Source: Lumbricus terrestris (Eukaryota > Annelida > Clitellata > Crassiclitellata > Lumbricidae). From it: DNA of 64,000 bases. The translations under genes and the position numbers were made by a program. Positions within the stretch are counted from its first letter, which is position 1. Each line of letters begins with the position of its first letter. The DNA lies in contig OX457036.1 of the NCBI GenBank assembly GCA_949752735.1, forward strand, positions 88,167,987-88,231,986. Reading direction: 5' to 3'. Below are positions 1-9,919 of this stretch, in pieces. The notes under the pieces are model-generated. The model did no database searches. It was not told the DNA's origin and saw only the letters and a list, made by a program, of their open reading frames with translations.

Positions 1-2
1 AT

Positions 3-1730
3 CAGGTGTTGGTGAAGCTGGACTTCACCAACGCATTTAACACTTTACGGCGTGACGTCATGCTGGAGTCGGTTCACAAGATCATTCCAGAGATCTATCC
101 ATTTGTTCACCAGGCATATTCGATTCCATCTGTCCTTAAGTTTGGTCACCTGTTTTTGTCATCACAGGTTGGCCCCCAGCAGGGCGACCCGTTGGGCCCT
201 CTCCTTTTTAGTCTGCCACTGCAGCCTGTGCTGGAATCGCTAGAGTCTGACCTCAAAGTTGGATTCCTTGACGATTTGACTCTCGGCGGCAACACGGAGG
301 CCGTGAACCGGGACGTGCAGTTGGTGGCTGGATTGGGACCAATGTTGGGCCTTCACCTCAACCCAACCAAGTGCGAAGTTTTCTCCCCGGACGCCACATT
401 GGAACTAATACCTCCCTTGTCGAGCTACACTAGGGTCGAGGCAACAGCACTACTCTTGTTGGGGGCCCCTCTGTTTCGTGGGAAGGCGCTGGACGATGCC
501 TTGGCACGTCATGGAGATGTGTTCAGGCGAGCATTGGAGAGATTGCGTCTGTTGCCTTCTCAAAACGCCCTGATCTTACTGCGCTCATCATTCGGCGCTT
601 CGAAAGTGAATTATCTTCTCCGCTGCTCCCCCTGCTTTGACCACCCTGCCCTAGTTACATTAGACGGACTCATGAGGACGGGCCTTGAGACCATTGTCAA
701 CTGCTCTCTTAATGATCTCCAGTGGCTGCAGGCCGCGTTACCAATCAAGGATGGTGGACTTGGCATCCGTAGAGTCGCTTCGCTGGCTTCTTCTGCCTAT
801 TTGGCTTCAGCCGCGTCGACTCTCGACCTGCAATCTGCCATCCTTGCGGTTGGTGTGGCAACTCCTGATCAGCTCGTGTCGGATTTGCTAGAAGCCCGTC
901 GTGACACCTTGCCGGCGACAATGCACCCGTTACCCGGAAAACAGAGCCTCTGGGACCGGCCGCTGGTTGAAATCGATAAGGCGGAAATCCGCCAAAGTGC
1001 CATCGGTTTAGTCGACCGAGCCAGGCTGGACGCGTCAGGCAGTCCCCATTCAGCCGACTGGCTGTCCGCGCTTCCAATCGCCGCGTGTGGCCTTGTCCTG
1101 GATAATGAGGCGGTCCGGGTGGCGGTGGGCCTGAGGTTGGGCTTGGACTTGTGTGGTCCTCACACATGCCATTGTGGCGAGGGAGTTGGCCCCGAGGGCC
1201 ATCATGGATTCGTCTGTAGGAGAGCCACAGGTCGCTCCATTCGTCACCACGCCATAAATGACATCATTTGGCGTGCCCTCCTCAGAGCTGACATTCCAAG
1301 CATCAAGGAACCGGCGGGTCTCTTTAGATCCGATGGGAAGAGGCCGGACGGGGCAACTCTCATACCATGGTCATGTGGGAAGTACTTGGCGTGGGATGCC
1401 ACCATTGTTCACACTTGTGCCGCCTCGTACATAACCCACCCGAACTGTTTGGTCGGGCCTGCATCAGTGCAGGCGGCCATCCGCAAAGAACAAAAATACG
1501 GAGGCCTGCCCACTTCGCACATCTTTCAGCCGGTGGCCATAGAAACATTGGGTCCACTCAATCCTTCAGCCTCAGACTTCGTAAGTGAAATTGGCAGCCG
1601 CATCTCTTCTATCACCGGCGACAGACGTGAAGCTTTCTTTCTTTTTCAACGTCTGTCCATTTGCATTCAACGCTACAACCTGGTCGCTTTCAAAGGTACT
1701 TTTGCCTCATACCCTGAAGACGAGGCCTGA
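3..1730 (+). CDS. 3' part of an RLE-type non-LTR retrotransposon polyprotein (5' partial)
   Basis: Open to the left window edge, so the true start is upstream; 574 residues are visible from base 6. Reverse transcriptase motifs come first: motif A LDFTNAFNTLRRD (about residues 5-17), motif B GPQQGDPLGPLLF (56-68) and motif C FLDD (87-90) in place of the usual FADD. Near the C-terminus a Cys/His cluster (C383, C388, C390, H399/H400, C404) precedes RPDG (446-449) and WDAT (463-466). That order of Cys/His knuckle then PD...D motif is what restriction-enzyme-like endonuclease LINEs (R2/NeSL/CRE-type groups) carry. The protein would nick the target and prime reverse transcription in the nucleus. 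The frame has no internal stop. A short trailer and an A tract follow directly, so this is a real 3' terminus. The clade is uncertain. Confidence 0.82.
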   Translation, partial: QVLVKLDFTNAFNTLRRDVMLESVHKIIPEIYPFVHQAYSIPSVLKFGHLFLSSQVGPQQGDPLGPLLFSLPLQPVLESLESDLKVGFLDDLTLGGNTEAVNRDVQLVAGLGPMLGLHLNPTKCEVFSPDATLELIPPLSSYTRVEATALLLLGAPLFRGKALDDALARHGDVFRRALERLRLLPSQNALILLRSSFGASKVNYLLRCSPCFDHPALVTLDGLMRTGLETIVNCSLNDLQWLQAALPIKDGGLGIRRVASLASSAYLASAASTLDLQSAILAVGVATPDQLVSDLLEARRDTLPATMHPLPGKQSLWDRPLVEIDKAEIRQSAIGLVDRARLDASGSPHSADWLSALPIAACGLVLDNEAVRVAVGLRLGLDLCGPHTCHCGEGVGPEGHHGFVCRRATGRSIRHHAINDIIWRALLRADIPSIKEPAGLFRSDGKRPDGATLIPWSCGKYLAWDATIVHTCAASYITHPNCLVGPASVQAAIRKEQKYGGLPTSHIFQPVAIETLGPLNPSASDFVSEIGSRISSITGDRREAFFLFQRLSICIQRYNLVAFKGTFASYPEDEA

Positions 1731-1744
1731 CCCACCAGACATAC

Positions 1745-1748
<4 letters not shown>

Positions 1749-1825
<77 letters not shown>

Positions 1826-1888
1826 TGCACTTTACGCTTGAACACTTTTCTGATTTTAGTTTGGTTTTTAATCATAATAATAATAATA

Positions 1889-1971
<83 letters not shown>

Positions 1972-1987
1972 TAATAATAATAATAAT
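1749..1987. repeat. Poly(A) tail plus (TAA)n microsatellites
   Basis: An A tract of about 30 nt begins 20 nt after the LINE stop codon and passes into (TAA)n to about 1824. A second (TAA)n tract covers about 1876-1987. This is the 3' tail of the upstream retroelement with expanded microsatellite. Confidence 0.9.
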
Positions 1988-1989
1988 GA

Positions 1990-2727
1990 TTGCCTAGACG
2001 TAACAACCTGAAGATAAATGTAGGAAAGACGAAGGGTATGACAACCACTGATGAGATTTTGACAACAGAAGTGAGCACAGAAAGACTGGAACAAGTGGAT
2101 TCATATGTATATTTGGGATGCCAGGTTACAAAGGACGCAAATTGCACGGGAGAAGTAAGATCAAGACTAGCGATGGGAATGACGAGTCTGGTAAATATGA
2201 CGAAGATTTGAAAAATAAAGCTGTCAGCAACAGAACAAAGACGAGACTACTGAAAGCATTGGTGTGGCCAGTGGCGACATACGGGTGTGAAGCGTGGACA
2301 TTAAAGAAAGAGGAGGAAAGACGTATGCAAGCATTCGAGAACAAAATTTAATGTCTTAGAAAGATATTAAGAGTCCCATGGACAAAAAGTTGACCAACGA
2401 ACAGGTGTACTCAATAGCAGGAACGCCTGGAACAAAGCAAGAACTGTTGATCCATGTAAAAACAAGAAAGTCACGATACTTCGGACACGTCATGAGACAG
2501 CAAGAAGACAGCATAGAAAACAGCCTGATGACGGGACTGATGGAGGGAGAAAGAGGAAGAGGAAGACCTAGAACGGCATGGATAGACAACATCCTGAAAT
2601 GGGCTGGATTTTCGGGGAGGAGGTTAATGAACATGGCAGGAGATAGACAACTGTGGAAAATGCTCATCCATTCGTGCAGCCAACCGTCGCAGAGCGACTA
2701 TGGCGGAATGACATGACATGACAGACG
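1990..2727 (+). pseudogene. RTE-like LINE, degenerate 3' end of reverse transcriptase
   Basis: The reading frame moves between frames. Recognisable blocks in order are: a K.K/YLG block (1990-2211), the ALVWPVATYGCEAWTLK block (about 2218-2351) and a FGHVMRQ...GRGRPRTAW..NI..W block (2378-2716). This is the C-terminal half of RTE/related endonuclease-reverse transcriptases. A TAA at 2349-2351 breaks the frame, and one base is missing near 2385. The sequence ends in ATGACATGACATGAC, a short tandem tail typical of such LINEs. It is dead and 5'-truncated. Confidence 0.75.
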
Positions 2728-3179
2728 TAATAAAGGACAGTTAGTGTGCGTCCGTGACGCCCAATTTTTTTGACGCCGGACGCACAAAAATAAAAGTGGT
2801 GCGTCCATGATTGTGGATGGACGCACAAATAAATTAACGATGCGTCTATGGGACTCCAATAAAAAATATCGTGGGGCCCGTATTTTGTCACTGTCTCAGT
2901 TTAGGCATTGCATATTTGCGTATACACTGACCTGTAAATACACACACTGACTGGTGAGTGGTGAATAATTTATGCAATTGCCTATTTATGAATATTTAAT
3001 TTCTTTGCTAATGAGTTACGTACTTGCATGTAGGCTACATGTGAGCCCAGACAATTTATCAATAATAAGCTATTGCATTCTTAGCGTAAAAATAGGCCTA
3101 AAGAAAATTAAAAGAAAAAGAAAAGTGATAAATATTTTCCTTGAAAGGTACAAATTATCGTCTGAAAAATTGCTACTGG
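2728..3179. other. No gene seen; short GCGTCC-rich inverted motifs
   Basis: No coding signal is supported. Several copies of GTGCGTCC/GGACGCAC in both orientations lie at 2739-2850; the rest is AT-rich unique-looking sequence. Confidence 0.5.
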
Positions 3180-4045
3180 CAGAGGCGGATCCAGGATTTC
3201 TGGTTAGGGGGGGGGGCGTAAATACTACCAATCCAATCCCGTATATATATATATATAAAATTAGATCACGCAAAACTATAATGATCCCTTTTATAGAAAA
3301 TGTTATGGAACTTCCAAAAAATATATAGTTTCTCATATAAAACCACTGGTCTCCACTCACTGTTTAATCTAGTCCCCGTCCTCTGGGGGGAATTCAGGTT
3401 TCTGGGGGGGAGACAATTGAGCGTCCGAAGGACGCTCATGAGGCGCGTAGGGCCGAGACTGGGAGGGGTATGGGGAGGGGGATGTGCCCCTCCCCATTAG
3501 AAACTTTTTGAATTTCCACATTGCAATGGCAGCATTTGAAGGTGTCATCTTAACAAAATAGCTCTAGTTTTTCAGTGACCCATCAGGAACTTTTTGAATT
3601 TCCACATTCCAATGGCAGCATTTTAAGGTGTCATCTTAGCAAAATAGCTGTACTTTTCAGTGACCCATTAGAAACTTTTTGGATTTCCACATTGCAATGA
3701 CTGCATTTTAAGGTGTCATCTTAACATGATAGCATCATATATTATAGTAGTAAATAATGTCATTTTAATCATATAATAATAAATAATATCACGGTGTATT
3801 ATAACACTACATATAAAACAAAGATGAAAACAGTAACTAAAAACCAATGTCATTTCGTCAAATTTTTCTGGGGGGAATGTCAATCCTGGGGGGGAACTTC
3901 CCCCCCAGAGACGTCTAGATTAAACACTGGTCTCCACTGAAGGTTAACAGTGAAACGATTATAAATCAGTTATCGGTTTGAACATTTGCTGCAGGTTTAG
4001 GGGGGGGGGCGTACGCCGGCTCCGCCCCCTCTAAATCCGCGCCTG
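3180..4045. mobile_element. TIR element CAGAGGCGGATCC / ...GCGCCTG with nested insertion
   Basis: Left end CAGAGGCGGATCCAGGATTT followed by a G run and CGT; right end is CCGCCCCCTCTAAATCCGCGCCTG in inverse. The termini are imperfect inverted repeats of hAT-MITE style with G-rich subterminal blocks. No clean target duplication is visible. It was interrupted later by the 572-bp element at 3358-3929. Confidence 0.55.
3358..3929. mobile_element. Nested 572-bp TIR element with 9-bp target duplication
   Basis: Ends are CACTGTTTAATCTAG and CTAGATTAAACACTG (one mismatch as inverted repeats). They are flanked by the perfect direct repeat GTCTCCACT at 3349-3357 and 3930-3938. Inside are three tandem copies of an approximately 84-bp unit (about 3495-3730) with the core TTTCCACATTGCAATG. 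Related sequence recurs at 47660-47760. Non-autonomous; superfamily undetermined. Confidence 0.75.
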
Positions 4046-4269
4046 ACTGGTTATAGGCTATAGTGTCCAAAAATTTCCCTGTTTTCTTTTTAAATGATGT
4101 ATTTGTTGGCGACAAACGCATTTTAGCTCTCTCAGGTTCTATATTCACTCATTCATTTCAAAACGTTACAGGGCCTATAGTGCCTCTTGAATAAGTCCTC
4201 TCAGAGGCGCTCTCCAGTCAATATTAATGCAACATGATGCAATCTGATATACGCCTATATTTGTTTCTA

Positions 4270-5050
4270 CACTGTGTCCGGATAAAAAGTAGCCCCCACA
4301 AAAAGTGTAATAACTCGGCCAAAACTCTTAGGATTTGTCTGAAATTTTAAACAGAGCAACAGTGACCATTTTTACACGAGATCCTAAAGCCGATTAGAAA
4401 TATTCGTGAGTTTGTCAAATTTATGAGCGTTTAAAATGCAGCACCAAACAATTGAACTTTCCAACATGGAAAACCTGAAAAGAAGTGAAATTCAGCAATA
4501 ATTATATGGTGCTCAAAGTGTCCTTCTTGTTCACGAACACACGACCGTGGACGTAGTAGTTGTCCAGGGATACACTCTACTTCATATGCCGCAGCTGTGG
4601 TCGGCCAGCATTCCAGACCTCGATCCGGAGTACCAGGTGCATTTACTGGTGGGGCGCGTTTTTCGTTCACGCGTATTCATGACATCGATAACCGTAGGGC
4701 GCGTCTGATTGAAGAGTGGCAGATGTTTGACCAAGTGATCATCGACCGGACCATCAAACAGTAGCGTCTACGTCTACAGTCGTGTGTCCGTGAACAAGGA
4801 GGACATTTTGAACACCGGATACAGCTGAATTTCATTTCTTTTCAGGTTTTCCATGTTGGAAAGTTCAATTTTTTTGTGCTGCATTTTAAACGCTCATAAA
4901 TTTGACAAACTCACGAATATTTCTAATCCGCTCTAGGATCTTGTGTAATTATGGTCACTGTTGCTCTGTTTAAAATTTCAGACAGATCCTAAGAGTTTTG
5001 ACCGAGTTATTACACTTTTTGTGGTGGCTACTTTTTATCCGGACACAGTG
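4270..5050. mobile_element. Foldback mariner-type element, TA target site
   Basis: Ends CACTGTGTCCGGATAAAAAG / inverse, each flanked by TA (4268-4269, 5051-5052). The inverted arms are about 300 bp long (about 4270-4570 and 4750-5050), far longer than ordinary mariner TIRs. Both arms include the 3' end of a transposase gene, so the 3' half of a mariner has been duplicated head-to-head around a short centre. Confidence 0.78.
4650..4830 (+). pseudogene. Mariner-like transposase C-terminus remnant
   Basis: Plus-strand translation gives RRARLIEEWQMFDQVIIDR, then a TAG, then an SCVREQGGHFEH block. This resembles the C-terminal tail of Tc1/mariner transposases found in arthropods and other invertebrates (recognition from memory). 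The catalytic domain is absent. An inverted copy of the SCVREQ.GHFEH segment lies at about 4500-4570 in the left arm. Confidence 0.6.
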
Positions 5051-5368
5051 TAGTTACCTCTGGAGAAGCTGCTAACAATTTATGAGTCTATGCTATGGCT
5101 TGATATTTTCTGTAGGCTATAGGTGTCTACGACTATAATAGATGATCAAAAAAAGTAGCCAACGGTAAAATGTATGCTTTATAGCTGATTTTATCTAAAA
5201 TTAACTTTTGTAAACGGGAGGGGGCTTGTAGGAATAATTTGTAGCCTAGGTACGCATGTAGGGGGTTCGCAAAACATAGCCTGCCAGTTGCGACAGGATC
5301 ATCGGGTCAAAAATACGATTTTTTGCGTAGGCTACGTAGTAATAGTGGTTTAGCCCTTTATCCCCTAC
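5051..5368. other. No gene seen
   Basis: AT-rich sequence between two repeats. No coding signal, terminal repeats or tandem structure recognised. Confidence 0.4.
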
Positions 5369-5885
5369 TAGCTGGGGTACCCGGCGTTGCCCGGAAAATT
5401 TAGGATTCGGCCCGCTCCGGCCACAGCCCCACCACACCACACCACTCTGACCTCCAACGGTACGAAATTTTGGTTTTCGGGGGCAAAATTTCCCAAATTT
5501 TCCCCTCCCCCAACCCCAACCCCACAACACGCCACCACTAACTCCACCGGTACGGCACCCGTGAAATTTTGGTTTTCGGGGAAAATTTCCCCAACAATTT
5601 ATTTCCCCCATCCCCCACAACACGCCACCACTAACTCCGACCTCCACCGGTCCGCCACCCCCAAAATTTTGGTTTTCGGGGAAAAATTCCCCCCCCCATT
5701 TTTTCCACCCCACTCCCGCAACACGCCACCACTAACTCCAACCTCCACCGGTACGCCACTCGTGAAATTTGGGTTTTCGGGAAAATTTCCTCGTCCCAGC
5801 CCCCTCCACCCCCTTATCCCACCGCCTCCCCTCACCCCCACCCCTCCAACCCCTCCCCCACCCCGACCTCCACCCGTAGCGACCC
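5369..5885. repeat. GGTACCCGGCGTTGCCCGG-family repeat, pyrimidine-rich tandem copy
   Basis: Begins CTAGCTGGGGTACCCGGCG and continues as about five degenerate units, each with a GAAATTTTGGTTTTCGGGG block and a C-rich block. Open frames here only reflect the repeat. The same family occurs in opposite orientation at 14036-14906 and, diverged, at 33210-34740. Confidence 0.75.
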
Positions 5886-6654
5886 GTGAAAACCTTAAAC
5901 TGTAGACAGACCGAGCGATAAATCACAGCAGTACTCGATAAATGTTAGGGCTGCCAACTTTTGATTTTGCTATTTCGGGACGACTTCAGTCACAATAGAT
6001 GTGCCATTACCAATTTACACAATCAACAGAAGCGCATGAGGTAGCAAATGTTGTGTCTGCCCAGAAAAGAATCTACATCAGTGCTGTCCAACCTGCGGCC
6101 CGCGGGCCGCATGCGGTCCGCGAGGTGATTTAAAGTGGCCCGCCCGGGCTCACTAAATTTGTGCACTTTGTGTAAAATAAAGCAAAGGATAAAGTCACTG
6201 GTCGACTTGAGCGTTTATTTTTTATATTGATTTTATGAAAGTTGCCGAATTGAAATTCTACCAGGACGGCCAATAGGGTGGAGTGAAAAAAAATTCTTTC
6301 CTTTTTAGAAGCTAGACTATTTAAAATGTGCCAAATGTCCATAGTAACAATCCTGCCAAATGATATTATTTTCTGACAACTGCTTGATCGCCCTTCGCCC
6401 AATTGAAATAACTGGCATTGTAACCATTGAAGTGGGCCTATAAATGAAGCATTTCGACGATGCCAAAGGTATTGTCCATTATGTGCCATTAGGTCCCGTT
6501 TGCAAAATGGTGTTGGGGGAGTTTCTCACTTCCAATCGATCAGTGGGTCCCTGGACATGAAAAATCACCGAGGTGCTTGTCTGCCATGACGCCACGAATG
6601 ACGTAATTGACAAATCCAATATGGTCGCCGCCGGCCATATCGGAAAATTCATAT

Positions 6655-7012
6655 TCTTTATTTCTTGCAGTATATGCACGTGTAATACCTCTAATGGTAC
6701 TGATTTAGGTGTGTAGAATTCATTTATGATATTGTTTTTGTCATCAGGGGTCATCTTGAGGTCGCAAGGTCATGGTCAAGGTCATTTTCCCATCTTTTTC
6801 TTTCATTTTCCATTTCTTTCAGCTTATGAACGCGTAATACCTTTAATTGTACAAATTCTTAGATGTAGAATTCATTTCTGATATTGGTTTTTCATCAAAG
6901 GTCATCTTAATGTTATAGAGGTCAAGGTCAAAGACACTGAGTTTCATATTTTTCATTTATTACGGCTTATGCACGCGTAATACCTCTAATGTTACCGAAT
7001 CCTCCGATTATA
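6655..7012. repeat. About 145-bp tandem repeat with AGGTCA half-sites
   Basis: Three degenerate units share a core like GCACGCGTAATACCTCTAAT followed by GTGTAGAATTCATTT and then runs of AAGGTCA/GGTCAT. AGGTCA is the nuclear-receptor half-site; whether it binds anything here is unknown. Confidence 0.6.
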
Positions 7013-7050
7013 TGTCAGCGGCATGGAGCCGTCACAGAATCTGAAAAACG

Positions 7051-7645
7051 GTGGTGACGTTCATCATTCGCTTATATGTTCCAACGTGGTTCGCCATAAA
7101 AGCCCAGTCATCATGCAAAGATGGAGCTAGGCACCTTCACCAGATGCTCGTCAAGTCACGATATCTCAGCCCTAAGCACAAGAAGATCGTCGACCCCGTC
7201 ATTCATCGCAATGCATACTTCGCTCACCCGGAGAATTCCCTCTTAGCCATGATGACGGACCATCGACCACACATAGGCCTACATGTACGTGAGCTGGGCC
7301 TGCGACGAGTGATGAAGGCCAGAGCTGAAGCAGGTCCCAATGGACAAATACGGAGATTCAAGGTTCCCGCAAAACTCAACTTCAACGCCGTGGAATACTT
7401 CGACATGATCGACTGGGCAGTCTGCCCTATCTCGGAGCCTCCCGTAATCAAGGCAATGACAGACACTGAACTCAGGGATCTCATCACGATGGAGGTGACT
7501 CCAACAGTCACCTTCCCAAAATTCCCCAGCCACACGCAGGCTGTGGAAAGACACGTGAAGCTGGTGACCGAGCGTTAGCTGTTTGTGGACAGAAATCGCG
7601 AGATGGCTTCATCCGTGCACGCGTCGCTTCTCGACAGCTAATGCC
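7051..7645 (+). pseudogene. Fragment of an unnamed, dispersed invertebrate protein family
   Basis: A 175-residue frame begins at a GTG and has an upstream in-frame stop, so the true N-terminus is lost. It carries SSCKDGARHLHQML, VIHRNAYFAHPENSLLAMM, FDMIDWAVCPISEPP and FPSHTQAVERHVKLVTE. After a one-base frameshift near 7570 the same domain continues as CGQKSRDGFIRARVASRQLM to about 7645, where a TIR element is inserted. I recognise this pattern from many uncharacterised invertebrate proteins but know no function. It lies inside the 6274-8474 element, so it may be cargo or part of its machinery; equally, the element may have captured a fragment. Confidence 0.6.
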
Positions 7646-7650
7646 GATGT

Positions 7651-8094
7651 CACGAAATAGAGTATCCCCCGTATTAATTGTATCCCCCCAAATTACAAAA
7701 AGTCGAAAAAACCGCTTCCGCGTGTATTTTGTTTTGCAAATTTATTTATATCTGCTTTGTCTTGAACAATGACACTAACAGGTATGTTTATTCCTACTAG
7801 ATAATTTGTTTTGCCCTGTTTTTAGAGCACTTAAAACATTTAAAACACTTAAGAACACTCAGAGTCACTAAATAAATTCGAGTTCCCTTTATCCGAGCAT
7901 TGCTTATGACACTTAGAACAATTAGAGTCACTTTAAATTTTGATTTCAGCATAAATTTTTTTATCATGCTCATTTTTCAAAAAAGGGGATAGAATGGTTT
8001 ATCCCACCGGATAGTATAGACCGGTTAATTCCATCCGGGGGATAGATTAATTCATCCTCCCGGATAGCTTTCATGGGGGATACTCCGTTTCGTG
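7651..8094. mobile_element. 444-bp TIR element CACGAAATAGAGTATCCCCC
   Basis: Left end CACGAAATAGAGTATCCCCC pairs with the right end at 18 of 20 bases. Internal GGATAG/CTATCC motifs repeat. The target duplication is unclear. No coding capacity. Confidence 0.65.
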
Positions 8095-8801
8095 TCACCG
8101 ACGTTCGAGTCAAAATGTGATTTCTCTCACTTCACCTTGTAACTGTTTGCGACTTTGAAATCAAAGATACTGTAATAATCAAGGCATCTGATTGCATTAA
8201 GATGACTATTAACTAGTTGACTACCTTACCTAGACTGTGGACTGTGGACAGTGTGGAGTGTAGATAGACTCTGTAGAGTGTAGACCCTAACCTACCTATA
8301 TCGTTCTGATGTCGCTTAGTAATGCAAAATAAAAAGTTGCGAAGGGCGATCAAAACATTAATCAGAAATGTTGTAATTTTTACACAGTGTTCTATTGATC
8401 TATTGGCACCTTTTGACATATCTAGCTAATTGAAATTCAGGGAAAAATTTTTTTCCCGTTTTCACTCCACCCTAACGGCCAATCCTGAAATTAAATCTCT
8501 TCTTTCTTTTCCTGGGGTTAGGTGCCCGTAGTCTATCTGGAGACTGATGCATGGCTTCTTGTTTTAGCAACTCTTATTACTGTACTCAACTTAACGAACC
8601 TCGCAAACCCTCCCAAACTGTTCGCTTCTAATCAATCCCTTAGATGTGTACTATTGTGTAGGCTACATACTTCGAGCATGTCTGCCAGTGGCTGCGACTA
8701 TTTCTTTCAAGAGTTAGGCCTAGTCAAGTTCTAGAAAGGATTATTAAGAAACAATTAATCGAGAAGAGACTCTTGGCTCTTTCTGGGCCAACGATTATGA
8801 C

Positions 8802-9919
8802 CAGGGCCGGCCTTACCTATAGGCAAAGTAGGCAGTTGCCTAGGGCGCCGCAGCCTTGGTGGGGGCGCCGCGGCACCGGCGAATTTATTTTTTTTACACT
8901 ATATTCTTTTAAACTAAAAACTTTCGCTAATGGAATTTTTTTTAATTATTACAATTATAGATTCTTTGCACCTCTCCAGGCTGACCTAATTCAATTTCAA
9001 GAACTGCATACATTTTAAATCGACAAATAAAATTCGATTTTTAACGACATTCCGTACTCTGTGCTTTAGGAGACAGGTTAAAATACGCGACGCTCAATTT
9101 CGATAGTGAAGATGCTGCAAGAAATGAAATGTATGAAATGGGAGTGAACCTTGCTGAGTATGAAGATGAGATTACAACATTACAGACTGCCTTTATTCAG
9201 ATTGAAATAAAATAGTCTAGTAGGGACGACGATGAAGAAAGGGCAGTATAGCTGAGACAGGGCAGACCTAAGGCATAGGCAAAGCAGGCAGTAGCATGGG
9301 GCGCCAAGTTCTAGAGGGCGCCATTTCCATCAAAGAGGGCACCATATCCACAAGAGTGTATTTTAATATTTTTAACTTATACCATTCTCCTCAAAATTGA
9401 ATATTATCCAGCATTCAGTGTACTAATAAAGAAATTATAATGAATTAGTCAGTTGAGCGTAGGCCCAACAAGGCCGTAGCTAAAGGGATGTTTTGGGTGT
9501 TTGAAAATTTCGCCCAAATGAAATAATATAAAAATGAAATAATTATGCATTTGTTAGCACATGCCAGTGTGTAATGTAATTTTGAGCAGAAAATAGTCGA
9601 AAATCGCGGAAATAGTGTTTTTTGGACGTCAGAAAATTCGACTAGGCCTACTAACAAAGTCGTCAGAAAATTTCGCCCAAAAAAGTCGCCCGCAGTGGGT
9701 ACGCACCTCAAAATTCACGGTCAAGATAACATTCCCCGAAATAAAATCCTGGCTACGGCCTTGTAAGCGTATACCGGCTCTGCCTAATTCATCTTTAGAT
9801 TCTAACGTGGGCTGAACAATTGAGTGGGAAACTAAGGGCGCCAAAATAATGCAGGTCTATGCCTGGGGCGCCAAATGTATGCCTTGCCTAGGGCGCCACT
9901 TGGGCTAAGGCCGGCCCTG
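8802..9919. mobile_element. hAT-type element CAGGGCCGGCC, third layer
   Basis: Ends CAGGGCCGGCC and GGCCGGCCCTG with the perfect duplication ATTATGAC (8794-8801 and 9920-9927). Subterminal TAGGCAAAGTAGGCAG / GGGGCGCC blocks are repeated internally near 9255-9320, suggesting a composite of two related copies. Contains the 295-bp MITE at 9469-9763. Confidence 0.9.
9469..9763. mobile_element. CAAGGCCGTAGC MITE, innermost layer
   Basis: Ends CAAGGCCGTAGC and GGCTACGGCCTTG. Same family as 20886-21157 and 49715-49917. The target duplication is too degraded to call. Confidence 0.7.

Larger units (their letters stand above)
6274..8474. mobile_element. 2.2-kb TIR element TAGGGTGGAGTGAAAA with 8-bp duplication
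   Basis: The ends TAGGGTGGAGTGAAAA are perfect inverted repeats over 16 bp, flanked by ACGGCCAA at 6266-6273 and 8475-8482. The terminus and duplication length fit hAT or another 8-bp-TSD superfamily. It encloses an AGGTCA-rich tandem array, the conserved protein fragment at 7051-7645 and a smaller TIR element (7651-8094). Confidence 0.85.

Noticed and set aside
745..1167. 140-residue antisense frame
   Set aside because: Shadow of the LINE coding frame.
5246..5926. Proline- and glycine-rich frames of 155-172 residues
   Set aside because: By-products of the C/G-rich tandem family; frames open on both strands with no domain.
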